Assembly: GCA_022577435.1 (NCBI GenBank)
Contig: JAKOON010000018.1
Span: forward strand, 2,408,282-2,472,281
Length of the DNA: 64,000 nt
Reading direction: 5' to 3'
Source: Embiotoca jacksoni
Taxonomy: Eukaryota; Chordata; Actinopteri; Embiotocidae
This document shows, in pieces, positions 10,541-22,599 of this stretch (position 1 is its first letter; every line of letters starts with the position of its first letter). Both the position numbers and the translations under genes were made by a program. Below the pieces are notes generated by a model. It was not told the origin of the DNA, made no database searches, and saw nothing but the letters and a program-made list of their open reading frames with translations.

Positions 10541-11739
10541 AAAAAAGAAAATATAGGCAATGTTTCTTGAACCACTTCACTACTTTATTTAACGTTAATA
10601 TAATGATTGTAATCTGTGAGATAAACCAAACATAACCTGTGTTTTCCAGAATTTCTGCATTCTTGCTTGAGACAGTAAAGACAAGCAAATGTAAAATGAA
10701 ATGTGCAACATGTAGAAATTTACTTGGTAATCGAGTTTCATCATGAAGTACAGGAAATACAGTAGCAGCATCAAACGGGCGAGTTTAGCATGCAAATCAA
10801 AGATACTTTGATAATTCTATAGCCTTGGAGCAAGAGTGAAATGAAGCAGTCAAATTTAGAGACTCAATATCTAATTAATAATGTTTAAACACAGCATCCT
10901 TCCTCATATGTTTGAAAAACATGTAAATGTTTTAGCCAGCAGAATCTGGACTCTGTCACAAGCAGGCCTTTTTCATGGCATGGTTAAATGCAGTTTCATA
11001 ATTACTGCAAACACACTGGACATTAATTATACATTAGTCAGATGAAAGATTTTCTGGGCCTCAATTTGTACCCTTCTTAAGTGCAAACACACACTCGTGC
11101 CTTTCACACACTCTTATCACACACACGCTGCAGATTCTCTTTCTGCTCCTTTCTTGAAAAGGCATAGAGTGAATCAGAAATAAAACCCTGGCTTGTATAA
11201 AGAAACGACTGCAGGGCAATATTTGATCAAGTCAGACAGCTCCCTGCCTCGCTAATATTCAAAGGATTCTCTTGCCGCAGCAATGTGAATATGTAATGTA
11301 TTCCCAAGTAACAAAACAAATACAACAGGGGATACACAAAAGCAGCTGAGAGGCAGTGCGGCGCAGGCAGCTACCACATGCAAGCAAAATATATTGCACA
11401 CCTTTTGATGTTGGCATCGTGGTTTATTTGCAGTGTTATGAATAAGAAAGATCCTATCAGGTGTTATCACTTTGTTCAGTTCATAGCGATGACAATGAAA
11501 CCGCAATCCAAATGCCACCGCAACTCTTTTTCACCTGTTTTTTTTTCATCGTGGCATCAAGTCACGCTGCTGCTGCGGAAATGACTCTTCACATAATAAT
11601 CTGCCTTGTTTTTATTCAAATAAGAATGTCGGTTTTGCTGGTTTTATGTAGAAATGGGCTGCTAGTACAAACCAGAGAGTGGAGTGTGTCTCTGAGGAAG
11701 CGAGTGCTACTTGTCATCTGTCAGGGTGGAGTCAGTTTG
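10541..11739. other. unique DNA
   Basis: AT-rich DNA without recognised genes or repeats. A decayed CA-rich stretch lies near 11080-11130. Confidence 0.5.
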
Positions 11740-11925
11740 GTCCGAGTGTCCAACTCCTCAGTAAACAACTTGTCCAGACTTGAATACTGCCAGCACCATG
11801 TTTCATTGTGGGTTTGGTATCATTTTATCTTCCTTTCGTGTCCCCACATACACCCTTCTCTTACTAACACAAATCTTAAACTGGGATTCATCAGTAAATA
11901 CAAAGTGGACAAGACCCTTTGCCAA
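11740..11925 (-). mobile_element. Tc1-like transposase fragment
   Basis: Read on the minus strand, 11836-11901 gives FTDESQFKICVSKRRVYVGT, the segment of Tc1 transposases holding the first catalytic Asp (TDES), the aromatic strand and the RVYVW box. In the next frame it is followed by TMKHGAGSIQVW, equivalent to the T[VM]KHGGGS[VI]xVW block. A frameshift separates the two. No terminal repeats were found. The 232-codon plus-strand open frame at 11461-12159 runs antisense to this and is not a gene. Confidence 0.72.
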
Positions 11926-12726
11926 ACAACCCTTGTCATAAACCCAAACCACCCAAAACGTGTAACTCAGGAACTGACGACGATCAAGCGACTAAATTTA
12001 TACCAGTTACTCATGAGTGTTATTTTTTTTCTCTTTCTCCTGCTCCGTGTACGTCATGGTGCTGTGCTCCGTGTCTGCTGTAGTTATCAGCAAATGATGT
12101 CCATTACATTACTTGATAGTTTACTTTCATTACTCAACAAAATCAAAAGATGTCTTTGACAGAATTGTGTCCAAATCCCTCACACCCAAACGCCTTCCTC
12201 CGTCTGACTGTTGCTGACAGCTTCAGTCTTCGCTGTGATTACAGTCTGGAAACCCAGTTCGCATTAAAGTTTGCTCAGCAAAGGGTGGAGCAATCAGCGG
12301 CCAGTGAGGGTGAATAAATGTAGTGACTGAAGCAGCCCCAACAGTGACGATGCAACATACCATACACAGTGGTGATTGCTGATTGGTTAGAGGCTCCCCC
12401 AACAGTTTCAAAATTAGCCCGAGGTCTACGCTCTACAGGAAGCAACAACGGTGAAACAACTGGATCTCTGGCTTAAATGTATCTTCGGCAAACCTTTATC
12501 ACATCAGCTATCCATGAACACCCAAAATTTAAAAAAAAAGACAACTTTGCAACAACCTGAAGTTGCATTTGTTTGTATGCTATGTTTGTTTGTGGCCATA
12601 TCCCCCCGTCCCCTTTACACCTCAATCACATCCCACTCCAGTCTTCATACTGGACACACAGATCAAACTGATAACTCCCAGATCAAATCCTCGTACGACA
12701 GCAACACAGCATGCAAAGCAACAAAG
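11926..12726. other. unique DNA
   Basis: No recognised gene. Part of 11958-12028 shares motifs with 19010-19070 (GTAACTCAGG, later ACTCATGAGKGTTAT), suggesting an unclassified dispersed repeat. Confidence 0.4.
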
Positions 12727-12753
12727 TTTTTTTTTTTTTTTTTTTTTTTTTTT
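12727..12753. repeat. poly(T)27 tract
   Basis: Twenty-seven consecutive T residues. An adjacent retroelement body was not recognised. Confidence 0.95.
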
Positions 12754-12874
12754 ATAGAATACAGACTTTCCAATTGTAGCTTTCCAGACTGTTACTGTAA
12801 CATGTTGCACAGATTGAAATGTGGACCTGATGGTGGTATTAGATGAAAGGTCACAAGGGGCCTTGATTATTATT

Positions 12875-13075
12875 ATTAGAGTTCATCCTGAGGGCAACAT
12901 GAATGTCTGCGCCAAAATAAACGACAATCCAAAAGTCAAGAGCACCAAAGCCAGTTGGATTTAACATTAACATTAACGTACAGTTTGCATCAACCAGCTG
13001 AGATATTTCAGTGAGAACCAAAGTGACTGACAGACCGGCACAGTTGGGCAGTGGGGCCACTGCTAAAACTCCAGA
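12875..13075 (+). repeat. unclassified teleost interspersed repeat
   Basis: The order TTCATCCTGAGGGCAACATGA, ATGTCTGCGCCAAA, a CAATCC block, GAGATATTTCAGT and GACCAAAGT-like blocks matches a widespread fish dispersed repeat (typically containing CCATGAATGTCTGTACCAAA). It has no coding capacity and no visible termini. A shorter related copy is at about 29.66 kb. Confidence 0.6.
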
Positions 13076-15179
13076 GTACATAAGTACTGATAACCTACAA
13101 TGAGCTGCTTGTGTAATTAAAGTTTTGTGAACTTTGGATGACTGACAAAAACTGTACAGATTTGTATACATAAATTTAGAACAGAATTACTTGATTTTAA
13201 CAGGAGAAAAGCATGTAAGTATCGCTACTGCAAAAAAAATACCATCAAATGAATCAATTGATACTATTAGTTTAAAAGATAATTCCCAAGTAAATGACTT
13301 AAATTTATTGTGTGCAGCTCATTTTTAGAGTAAGGCAATAGGCTCATATATATCAAAGACACATTTCACACATACCAAAAGCTCTTAGGTAAACTCCGGC
13401 TGTCAGATATTTTTAAGATGTTATTTAGATGCTTTAGTTGTCAAGGTTGTCTAATAGTCCCGCAGCACAATGGTAAAAATACCTGCCAGGGTCTTATTCC
13501 CCTGCAGCTCTACTGTTTATTTTATCCAGGTTTATTTACTCCTAAACAAAATGTCATCCAGTTAAAGGAGAGACAGAGAGTCCTGAATACTTAATTTTGT
13601 CCAACAACATGTTTTTATTATTATTAGACCTTCAAGTAGATGGACTTTTTTTTCTCCCCCATTGTTGCTCATTTGCATATGGTTCCATAGTTATTCTTTT
13701 TAGAGGCACTTATTCAAAAGCAGACAGACCTTTTTATGACTTCATGAGCCCTACCTACTCTGACAGCAAATGCATCTTAAAAAAGGTCAACAGTTTGAAG
13801 GATTATGGAAGAACAGAAAACTTGAGAAAGCAAAATGCTCTGCAGGAATGAAAATTACTGGAGCATCAGTTGTCTTCCACTTCAACTTCAATTAAGACCA
13901 AAGGTGAAACTGGGCTCAAGCACTAGAGCCAAAATGTTTTGTAATGAATGGGTGACATAAAACCTTTAATGTTTTTGGTAGTATCAGCAAGCTAAGAATG
14001 GTAGCCCACACACTGTGTCCCCAACAACATCCTTCCAACATTGTCTTTAGGATCTCTGAAGGGGTTCCTGAGACATTTGGGATTTATCATTGCTGAAGCA
14101 CAACAGTAAAAATTAGTGGGGTGTGAGGGTGTGGCCTCAACTTCCTTGAAAATGGTAGCTAGGGCAGCCAGGTGGCATATTTGGGCATAAATAATGCATT
14201 ATTAGATCCAGTAGGCTCCAGTATGGCCAATCACATCAGCCCCTCTAATCCACTTTACAACTGCAACCAGACAGTGTGTAAAATGGTTGTAATAACAGGA
14301 TTAGCAGCTCCATCAAATGCAGTTTTAAAGCAGGGGGATCTCACTTGTCTGTGAGGTGCAAAGTCGCCGTGAACGCGTTTACGAAGCAGCAAGTAGGCTG
14401 ATTATGTAAAGGGACTTCGGGTAGCATGCCAACTTACAACATCCAACCATTCTTCTGGCTCTTTGAAAACTGTTGTCTGATGTACAACACGTTTCAGTGA
14501 TGTCAGGCAACAGAAGAGCGGCCCACCCGTAGCCACCCCTTTGGAGAATTTAGGTGGCCTCAAATGTACCCGGACAGATTGATGGTGGTTGGAGGGATGT
14601 ATGTGTGACACTGGAGTCCCTATAGTTAGAATATGATCAGGGGGAAAACACTTTTACCTCCATAACCTCAAATCAAATATACTGTAGTCAGCAAGAAAGA
14701 TGATGAGTACCCAACTGACAATCGTCTCCTCTGTCCAAAGGTCAGGTTGTAGCCTTCATGTCTACTTAATGTTCAGGGTGTTAATAATGTCGCCTGTTGC
14801 TTCAGGGTCTGCTGAAAGGATCTTCTGCACCAAAGGCCCTTCTTGCCTTTCGATCTGTCAGAACAAGTCATGCTCTTGACTCGTCAGCTTTACGCCACTT
14901 TTTCCTTGTCAGACATTCAAAACAACAAGGACATCCACTTGCCATACTCTCATTTGCTATGGTAAATAAAGACGGTGAGTGGGCTTCCCTGTCTCAGCTG
15001 TCTATGAATTTAGTTTTGGTATAACCAGCAGATGTGTTTTAATGCAAGCGGCAGGTTTCACAAAATATGACATTGATAGAGTTTGGTCAGTCTGCTCAGA
15101 CTTTATAAGCATCTGTAAATTGACAGCTTTATCCATTCAGCCAGGCACTCTACAACATCCTCCCAGCACTTCCTGCAGG
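13076..15179. other. unique DNA
   Basis: Open frames of 60-84 codons show no recognisable homology. No repeat family was identified with confidence. Confidence 0.45.
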
Positions 15180-15560
15180 ATCTATGAGTAGATCTCAGGC
15201 CACATGTGTTGGATCATCCCTGCAGCATGTTTGGGGGCTTCTGGGTTAGATGTCACGGGAGCCCCTCCACAGGGAGACACTTGGGACGCGCCCTAATCAG
15301 ATGCCCAAACCACCTCCACTGGCTCCTTTCAGAAAAAAAGCATCAGTAGTTCTACGCCAAGCTCCTTCTAGATGTCTAAAGTCCAATCTCTCAGGGTGAA
15401 TCCAGATACTCTGTGAAGGGAACTTATTTCTGCCACGCATACCCCAGTCTCATTCCTCTCGTCCTTACCCAAAGCTCATGGATTGGATTGGAAAGTAGGC
15501 TGACCAGTCAAGTGCCTTCAGGCTCAACTCCCTCTGTAGCACAGCAGCGTGGTTTGTTTG
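15180..15560 (-). mobile_element. non-LTR retrotransposon 3' ORF2 fragment
   Basis: On the minus strand, about 15260-15335 reads ERSQWRWFGHLIRARPKCLP, the conserved C-terminal 'ERSQLRWLGHLxRMPxxRLP' block of an abundant fish LINE, and the following 15350-15560 matches the region just upstream of it. Stops interrupt the frame. The family (RTE- or L2-like) cannot be fixed without a search. No poly(A) or target-site duplication was identified. Confidence 0.65.
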
Positions 15561-18500
15561 TGTGTACTTTCTGACTGACAACTCTATCTATTTATGTGCT
15601 CTGAGCTGTTGTCAGAAAAGGCAACCAGCCTACGGATTTTAGAACTGAGTGGGGAAAAGCTTTTGGAGCTTTCAGCTGCCTGCACCTCCTTATGCCAAAC
15701 AGTGTCTCTGCCACTTCACCACAACCATCTCTCCGTTACAGTTGTTTATCGTGGTACATACTGAAAATAATGTGATTGAAATGCTGTTGAAATATATGTA
15801 ACCTCAGTTTAGAAAATCCCCCCTTCAGCAATGAAAACATCCTCCTTATTTTTCTCTATTTGTTTGTTGCACAACTGCTCTTTGCCACGTCAGCAGCATT
15901 TTAGGTGAGGAGGAGGAGGATGTCATTTGGTACCTATTTAATTATCAGAGACCAGATTAAAATATTTCGAATTTCCCAAGTCATTATTCTGTGATTAATT
16001 GTTGTTATTCATTGATTGATAAAGGATTTAACAGTGGTCAGTTGAGCATCACTGTGGAGGTTTAAAGCTGTTTAATGTGGACTGGTACCACTTTTCTAGC
16101 AACGTCATTGATCAGTAATATGTGATTAAAAAATAAACTTTTTGGGTTGCAGGTTTGGTACAAACCCTCCAGCACAACACCTAAGTTGTTATTTTGCTTT
16201 TTAATTTGTTAAATTTGTATTTGCAGGTGTATTGTGTAATATATATTTCCTACCTTGTACATAGAGTTTGACTTGATGTTGATGTGCATGCAAAAACAAT
16301 GTGGATTGTAAGAACTCTTTATATTACATTTAATCAGTTAAAACGTTCCATTCTGTTTAACTAAATCCAGTGTGCTCTGTTTAAATTGCACGCTTTGGCA
16401 ATAAGATGGCAGTAATGTATTTATACATGTTGCCAAACCCTTATAAGTATTTAGTGTTTTACTCCTTCTAATAAATATACATGCTAATTATTGAGTTCTA
16501 ATATCCATCATGTCTGCAATTGCAAACTTTAATAAGCACCACCACAAGTAATTTTGTTAATTACCGATTATTAACCCTTCATGGGCTACTGTAAATGTAT
16601 CTATCAAAAAAGTAGATGGACTATAACTCACATAAACTTGAGCACAAATCTGAAAAAAACTCATTTTTGAAAAAATAAGGTATTGAGTGTGTTGGCCTGC
16701 TATACAGTGTATGAATACAATTTAATCCAGATTATGAATAGAGATCAGTGGTGATCCATGCAAAGCTGATTGAATCTTCATACATATTTTATTAATTTAG
16801 ACAATATGTAATGTAGCACTATCCAGACATAAACTGCTAAAATAACTTGTGCCTTGGTGTCGCAAATAGGAAACAAAGATTGAAAAAAACAACAACAAAA
16901 ATATTTTTTTAAATGTGATGAGGGCCATTTTTGGAGAGCCATGGCAACCCTGAAATTACTGCCAAGGTCAGCAGCTAACAGCTGTGTTTGTCCTGAATTC
17001 CCATTCTGTGTTCAAAATCAGCTCAGAACCGATGAAATGCAGCAAAACCTGATAGTGACAGTGTGAAACTTTGATGTGAAATGTGTTAATGAGCCAGTTC
17101 AGCAAGACTCTAATGTCTGACGTGAGCTGATCTGGCGCCAGTAGTAACAAGCAATACATCATCCTGCCTATAAAAGTACCTCCACAGTCACATTAGGCCC
17201 AGTGGAAGCATACGACACTGTCCATGTGCCACCAGAATATTCTAGTTAGAGATTATGGAAAGCATAAAAAGGGGAATAGAAGGGTGTAAAATTGTGATTG
17301 AGTGAATGTATGAAGGCAAGACTGGAAAATATAGAGAGCAGGAAGTCATACGTTGGCCTTCCAGTGGCCGTATATCATCTTTTAATGAGGGCCCTAATAA
17401 TCTTCAATGGCTGCTGCACAAGAAGGAGCTGAGTGGCATTCAAAGGGAATACTGTTAACTCTTCCTGATACCACTGGGAAGACTTGGATGCATAGATTAA
17501 GAGATGAATGGATGCAGAAGTGTATGGCTGGATTAGTGGAGGATAAAGGGAAGAAATGAATGGGCAGTTGAAGCAGTCGTCAGAAACTGGATGGGAAGAA
17601 GTTGGAACCGGTTAATTGTTGATGGATTACTGATTGATTGATACTTTTACTGTACCAGTGCTCATTAGCTGTTAATAACTCTCCTGTTATATGATACAAA
17701 CGGTATATTATAATTTACCAATAGCTAAATGCAATTACATGAAACCTTATAGTTACAGTTTCCAACAACAACAAAAACAGGGATTTGTCTTGTTCCTTAT
17801 CGCTCTGTTAAACTTTTGCTCTTATCAATGCTCTATTAAGAGTACTTTTGATGTAAAATGTCAAATCTACAGTGTTGTGCGGCCCTGTGATCCATCTCAC
17901 AGGTTTTTTTCAACAAAGTATATATTTTCTTAAGAAAAATGACGGCATCACCCCTTTGTACAATTCATAAAAACAACCCATTTTTATGTTCAACTCTGAA
18001 TTAACTTTAGTGTCCACATGAATAATTAATCATGATGAATAATCATGCATGATTAAAGGTATATCCACTATGTGCAGTGAGATTTACACTTAGTCTGCAA
18101 GTTGTGCACTGATATGTATCTGTGGTTGTTTTTGTCTGAAGTCAGTCATGTTACACTCAGTCACGTAATCTGTGCTGTTTAGTGTGCGTGTCCTCATCAT
18201 GAGTACCCTGCTATTAATGAGGGCTCCTGTATTCATGACCACTGAATCTGACACGCAGCCCTTTAGCCTCACACACTGAGATCTGCCAATCAGGTCAATA
18301 ATCCAGGTCACCAGGGGCCATCCACCTGCATTATCCCTCATTTATCTCCACAAAGAGCTGGATGCTGTTAAAAGCACTCATAAAATAAAAAAAAAAACAT
18401 AATTCTTATGCCTTGGATGGAGTAGTCTGATCCTCTCTGTACCAGGTGTCTGAGGTGGGCCAGCACAAGCCTTTGCATCAGTAAGTTCTGAGACTGCTCC

Positions 18501-19079
18501 TGTTGTGTATGAACAATGTGCAGCAAAATGTCCGGGTGCGTCTGTGATGTTTTACGCATCTGAAACTTGATAAGAGAGCACACACCAATGTTTGTGACAA
18601 ATTATTTGGGGAACAGAAAGAATTAGCAGGAAGCCAAATGCAGCATGTAGGGCTAGTGGAGAGCAACGACTGTGATATTGTGAGCTAGAAACTTGTGCAT
18701 TTCCAAGTGCCATTGCACCACTGTTCAGGACATTGATTTATTTTTGTCCTTAAAACATCACAGCAGAACTTGTCCCACAGATGTCAACCAGACCTGATGC
18801 GCCTGTTTTGGTTTTGGACGGTGACGCTCTGCCCCTCGGAAACAGGAATGTCACTCAAAACACCTCTCTGGGATCATTGTTTCATTGCCGTAAGCTTCCT
18901 CGAGCATTTTAAGTGTCCAAGTTGCTGATTTTGACGTAAAATTTGATGTTCCCACTTCAGTAATGTCCATGGAGAAATTGCTGTGTGAACGCACCAGCGT
19001 TCACAAATGTGCGTAACTCAGGTCCTGATTTTGAATTTGTAACACTTACTCATGAGGGTTATACTTTAGTCATTTGATA
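15561..19079. other. unique DNA
   Basis: A long AT-rich interval without recognised gene or transposon. Notable only are a homeodomain-core-rich stretch at 18020-18058 (ATTAATCATGATGAATAATC) and a possible piggyBac-like TTAACCC start at 16572 without a partner. Confidence 0.45.
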
Positions 19080-19870
19080 CTCTAGGGCGCTCTACGCTTC
19101 CACATCACTGGGATTTTTCCAACACTCAGGCTCAAGTTGAGGATTTTCTGGAGGACTCCACATAGCTGGTCAGCACACATCCTGAAGACACCTGGTTGGA
19201 TGCAGCTTTACCTGCCTGGAGCCTCCTCAGCTGCCTCTTCACCTGGTCCAAGGTGATACTGATGTGTGGCTGTGTGGGTGTGGAGAATCTGGAGGGAGGG
19301 GCAGATAGGAGGCAGAGAGGGCAGGGGGATGGTGGATGGTGAAGTGGCAGGAAATGGCTGTGCACAGACACTTCATTTGAACCTAAAACAGGTTAAGTTC
19401 ATCAGCCCTGGATTGATCCCCCTCCATGAGCTGGCTGGCAATGTTGTAGTCTGTGATAAGTTCCATGTCAGACCACACCTCTCATGCTGTTCTGTCCCAG
19501 CTTGATCTCCAACTTCCTCCTCTTGGTGTCTTTGCTCTCCCTGATATTCCCCTTCAACTCCCTCATCTAAGCTCTTCCCTATTTCCCTTAAGGCCTTGTT
19601 TTTCCACTCAGAGTAGCCGTAAGATTTTCCGGGTTAACCCTGGAACTCAGAAAATCTTACCAGGACGGTACGGTGCTTCCCAAGCAATTACTTGGGAAGC
19701 ACCGTACCGTCCTGGTTGGTGCAACATTGTCCTGACAGATGTTTATATATATCCAGTTATGAAGTCTTTCAGCACATCTCTGTTCTCTCTGAAAGGAGTT
19801 ACTGAACTTGTTCCAGACAGTAGTGCTCTCCATCTCCTAACACTCTGTAATGATTGGATCTTCCAAAGAG
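19080..19870 (-). mobile_element. L2/CR1-type LINE ORF2 fragment
   Basis: Read on the minus strand, from high to low coordinates: a FITGYIYKHL-like then CQDNVAPTRTVRCFP stretch (linker between endonuclease and RT domains), RKLEIKLGQNSMREVWSDME with ITDYN following (about 19430-19520), then LDQVKRQLRRLQAGKAA (about 19200-19250, the start of the RT domain, where the family has KAAGPD). It continues to a 'SLSVGKIPVMWK' stretch near 19090. Multiple frameshifts and stops show it is dead. It is both 5' and 3' truncated. Plus-strand open frames at 19266-19505 and 19453-19878 are shadows of it. Confidence 0.8.
19619..19716. repeat. cluster of perfect inverted repeats
   Basis: Hairpin 1 has 11-bp perfect arms at 19619-19629 and 19650-19660 around a 20-nt loop that itself contains the 10-bp palindrome GGGTTAACCC (19631-19640). 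Hairpin 2 has 26-bp perfect arms at 19659-19684 and 19691-19716 around the 6-nt spacer CAATTA. The two hairpins share two bases. They lie inside the LINE coding relic. The right arm of hairpin 2 reads as normal LINE sequence (TRTVRCFP), which suggests the left arm is an inverted copy made in place. Confidence 0.9.
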
Positions 19871-20699
19871 TAGTGTGAGTACCTTTAAATTACAGTTCAC
19901 GCATTAAATACAGTGCTTGAGTAAATTAAAGGGTTCCCAAAGTATCTCGTTATTACCTCAAAGATCATTATTTGTTTCTCACTATATTATGTTGGAAATT
20001 TAGACTTTTATTTCAGTAATTGTTTATCTGATGGGCAGATTGGTGTGAAAAATCCCATTTGATTCCAATGAGGACACAAATTGCATCTTTAATGGCAACA
20101 TTATCAGTCAGTATAAGATTTTGTCCAACACTTCTTTACCGTGGGTGTAATAACTGCTGCAGCCTGCAGGGGCTGCTAGCAGGACTTTAACAAGAATCGG
20201 TTCCTGTTATTGTTTGGGAAGATCAAACAGCAGCCCTCAGGATATTTTCTGACCCATCTCTGTCCAGGTCAATCTCTAACATAGTTAACAATGATGAAAA
20301 GTAGTGCAAAAGCTGTTGCTATGCATTCACGTCAGAAACTTGTCAAACAATTGCTCAGGGATTGCAATCCAAGCCAGAAGAGTTGTACCTCAGCTGAAAA
20401 CTGAAGATGAAAAGTTTTCTTCATCTCACCAACTAAGTAATCAAGTTTTCCATCAAAACTGCCCCTCCTGGAATACATATAAAGTGGTGTAGAGACTCGA
20501 GCAAATGGAAGAGAGCGAAAAGAAAATGAGTTTAGCGTTTCAGAAAAGTGTTCGCATATTATGAGCGTGTTGAATTTTCCTTTCCCTTGTTTTCTCTGAA
20601 ATGGATCCTGTTTTAATTTCATCCCATCATCCTTTTCATCTCATTTCTTTTTTCACCCTGTCAGAGCTTGTTTTTTTTTTTTACAACTTACTCCTGTTA
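19871..20699. other. unique DNA
   Basis: Two overlapping opposite-strand open frames (20304-20492 and 20332-20622) lack recognisable features. Nothing else was recognised. Confidence 0.45.
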
Positions 20700-20860
20700 A
20701 ACTCAGAATAACCAACAAGCAGCCATTACCAGCCCTGAATGCTGCGGCCGGTGTTAAAATGCCTCTTTGTAATCGCCTGTAGATAATAGCACCAAGAACA
20801 GTGGACTGATTAAAACAGGGAGCCGTCCAATTGAGACATCACTGATACAATACAACTGCT
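20700..20860. other. candidate conserved non-coding element
   Basis: Complex, balanced-composition sequence without repeats, containing CAATTGAGAC, CTGATTAAAACAG and TAATCGCC-type cores. It looks like developmental enhancer DNA, but conservation was not tested. Confidence 0.18.
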
Positions 20861-20899
20861 GGGAGTTGTTCAATCTTGCCTAAAACATTCACTTGGTAC

Positions 20900-21290
20900 C
20901 AACGTTAATCTGATAAGACTTTGGGAGTCAAAGGTCAAAAGTTAAGGTCACTGTCACCTTTTCGTGAACATAATATCTCAGGAACGCCTTGAGATCATTT
21001 CTTCACATTAATCACATACAAATTGACTTGACTTTGACTCAAGAATGAACTGATAACATTTTGGTGGTTCAAGATCAGAGGTCAAGGTCATTGTGAGTTC
21101 ACATCTATTTCCCACTGTGAATGTAAGGTCTCAGGAACACCTTGTGTAAATCTCTTCCAGTGTACCACAAATAATTGTTTGGGATCAAGGATGACCTGAA
21201 TAGATTTCTGCAGTCAAAGGTCAAGGTCATTGTAAGTTCATATCTCATTTCACATTGTGAATCTAAATCTGTAACGTAGGTGCAGCGCCA
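20900..21290. repeat. ~140-bp tandem repeat with AGGTCA sites, three units
   Basis: Three diverged units can be aligned on AAGGTCA at 20944, 21084 and 21223 (spacings 140 and 139). Each carries a 'GGTCAAGGTCAYTGT' core. Units 1 and 2 also share TCTCAGGAACRCCTTG. Units 2 and 3 contain a perfect TCAAGGTCA (21082-21090, 21221-21229) overlapping a directly abutting AGGTCA pair (DR0; 21079-21090, 21218-21229). Related AAGGTCAAAGGTCA-type tandem repeats are common in fish genomes. Any receptor binding is inferred from the motif only. Confidence 0.75.
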
Positions 21291-22407
21291 TTATATTACC
21301 GTGACAATGAGCTAATAAAACCCAGACTTGATTCATTATACTATTGAGCATCCTGAGGTCAAACGAGAAAAAGCACACTGTCACTATTATGATTATCATG
21401 TAATTTACCTTAGATATAGATATTAGAACGGTTTGAGGGTTAGGGCCTTATCTTGAAGGGATGTGTTCGTCGTGAGCCGGGTGTAAGTGTTTCCTGCAGG
21501 AGTCAATCCTCCGTGAACTGTGCTGGAAAATTTACATCAATTTTGTTCCAGTGGCCAAATAGATTTTTACCTATACACATACAAAACAAAATGGATGTAA
21601 AACAATAACTGAAATAGCTCTGTGCCATTCATGTGTGGGCACTCTGCGTGAAGAAAGCCAGTTTCGCTGGATCTGGACTTTATTGGTCCAAAAACACAGA
21701 AGCCTGCGGAAGCCTGGAAAACTCTTTTGGCACATTTATCCAGTGAAAAATCTTCACTTGAATCAATGGGGCACATTTTTGAAACAGATCTCTGGATTCA
21801 TCCATTACAGGAGGTAGAACAGCTAGTGTGCAAACAAGAACATTTCACATTTTGTACATTATATAGCTTCTTTTCCAACACCTAATTGTCATTAACCACT
21901 GTCCATGTCGTTGCACTCACTGCTGACAGGCAGCATCCGTCTGTCCGCTGCTTATATTATTTCTCTCAAACTGGATGTGCATCGGACAGTCTTACAATTT
22001 TTCAGATCAACATTGAATACTTTGAATAGTGCAAGGAAAAAAAGCAAGAAGAGATCAATTTGCTGGGGAAAGGTGGTGTCTGTTTGTTTTGTGATTGAAT
22101 GATTGAGGGGGAAATTTTGATGTTAAAAAAGAGGTTTGTTTCTCTGATGTTCTGATGGCTGTTGACTCACCCTACCTAATGCCACGCTCATGTCATGATT
22201 GAAAGATTGAAAAGATGGGAAAGATTTCCATGTTTACAACATGTGAGCAGGAATGTCAGGTAGCAGCTCAACACAGTTGTATGGCAGAGTTGGTTGTGCG
22301 AAGGTTGAAAAGATTCTGCTCTAACAATGAACCATTATATTTGTTCTCCTGCAGTGCAGATGCTTTGCTGCTTGCTTTCCTCTCTGCTCACATTCTTCTG
22401 CTGAAAT
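21291..22407. other. unique DNA
   Basis: No recognised gene or repeat. Short open frames here lack support. Confidence 0.45.
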
Positions 22408-22599
22408 TTAGTTTTTCCAGCTGAAAATGATGGGCATCAACTCCTGCATGCTTAAAACTCGCTGGGACTTATTTAGCACGAGGATGCCCCCTTCTTCAGA
22501 AATGACTTGCACAAACTTCCCTCGAAAATGACAGAACTCGAAACCAAGAGCCACCCATGAGAAGTAACTGTGGAAGTAAATGGACACGACTTTGGACAG
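22408..22599 (-). CDS. weak candidate terminal exon
   Basis: On the minus strand a good 3' splice acceptor context (pyrimidine-rich tract then TTTTTTGCAG, 22600-22610) is followed by 63 codons ending in a TAA at 22410-22408, in phase 0. The deduced peptide begins LSKVVSIYFHSYFSW and has an internal GFEFCHFRGKFVQV stretch. I recognise no family and see no upstream partner exon or nearby polyadenylation signal (the nearest minus-strand AATAAA is about 0.7 kb away). The frame is also open upstream of the acceptor. This may well be chance. Confidence 0.15.
   Translation of the reverse strand: MSKVVSIYFHSYFSWVALGFEFCHFRGKFVQVISEEGGILVLNKSQRVLSMQELMPIIFSWKN

Noticed and set aside
11461..12159. 232-codon plus-strand open frame
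   Set aside because: Overlaps a Tc1-like transposase fragment in antisense and has no recognisable domain. Most likely a chance frame.
16572..16590. TTAACCCTTCATGGGC as a piggyBac-like transposon start
   Set aside because: No matching inverted end with a second TTAA could be found nearby.
19453..19878. 141-codon plus-strand open frame
   Set aside because: Antisense shadow of the L2-type LINE and its hairpin cluster.
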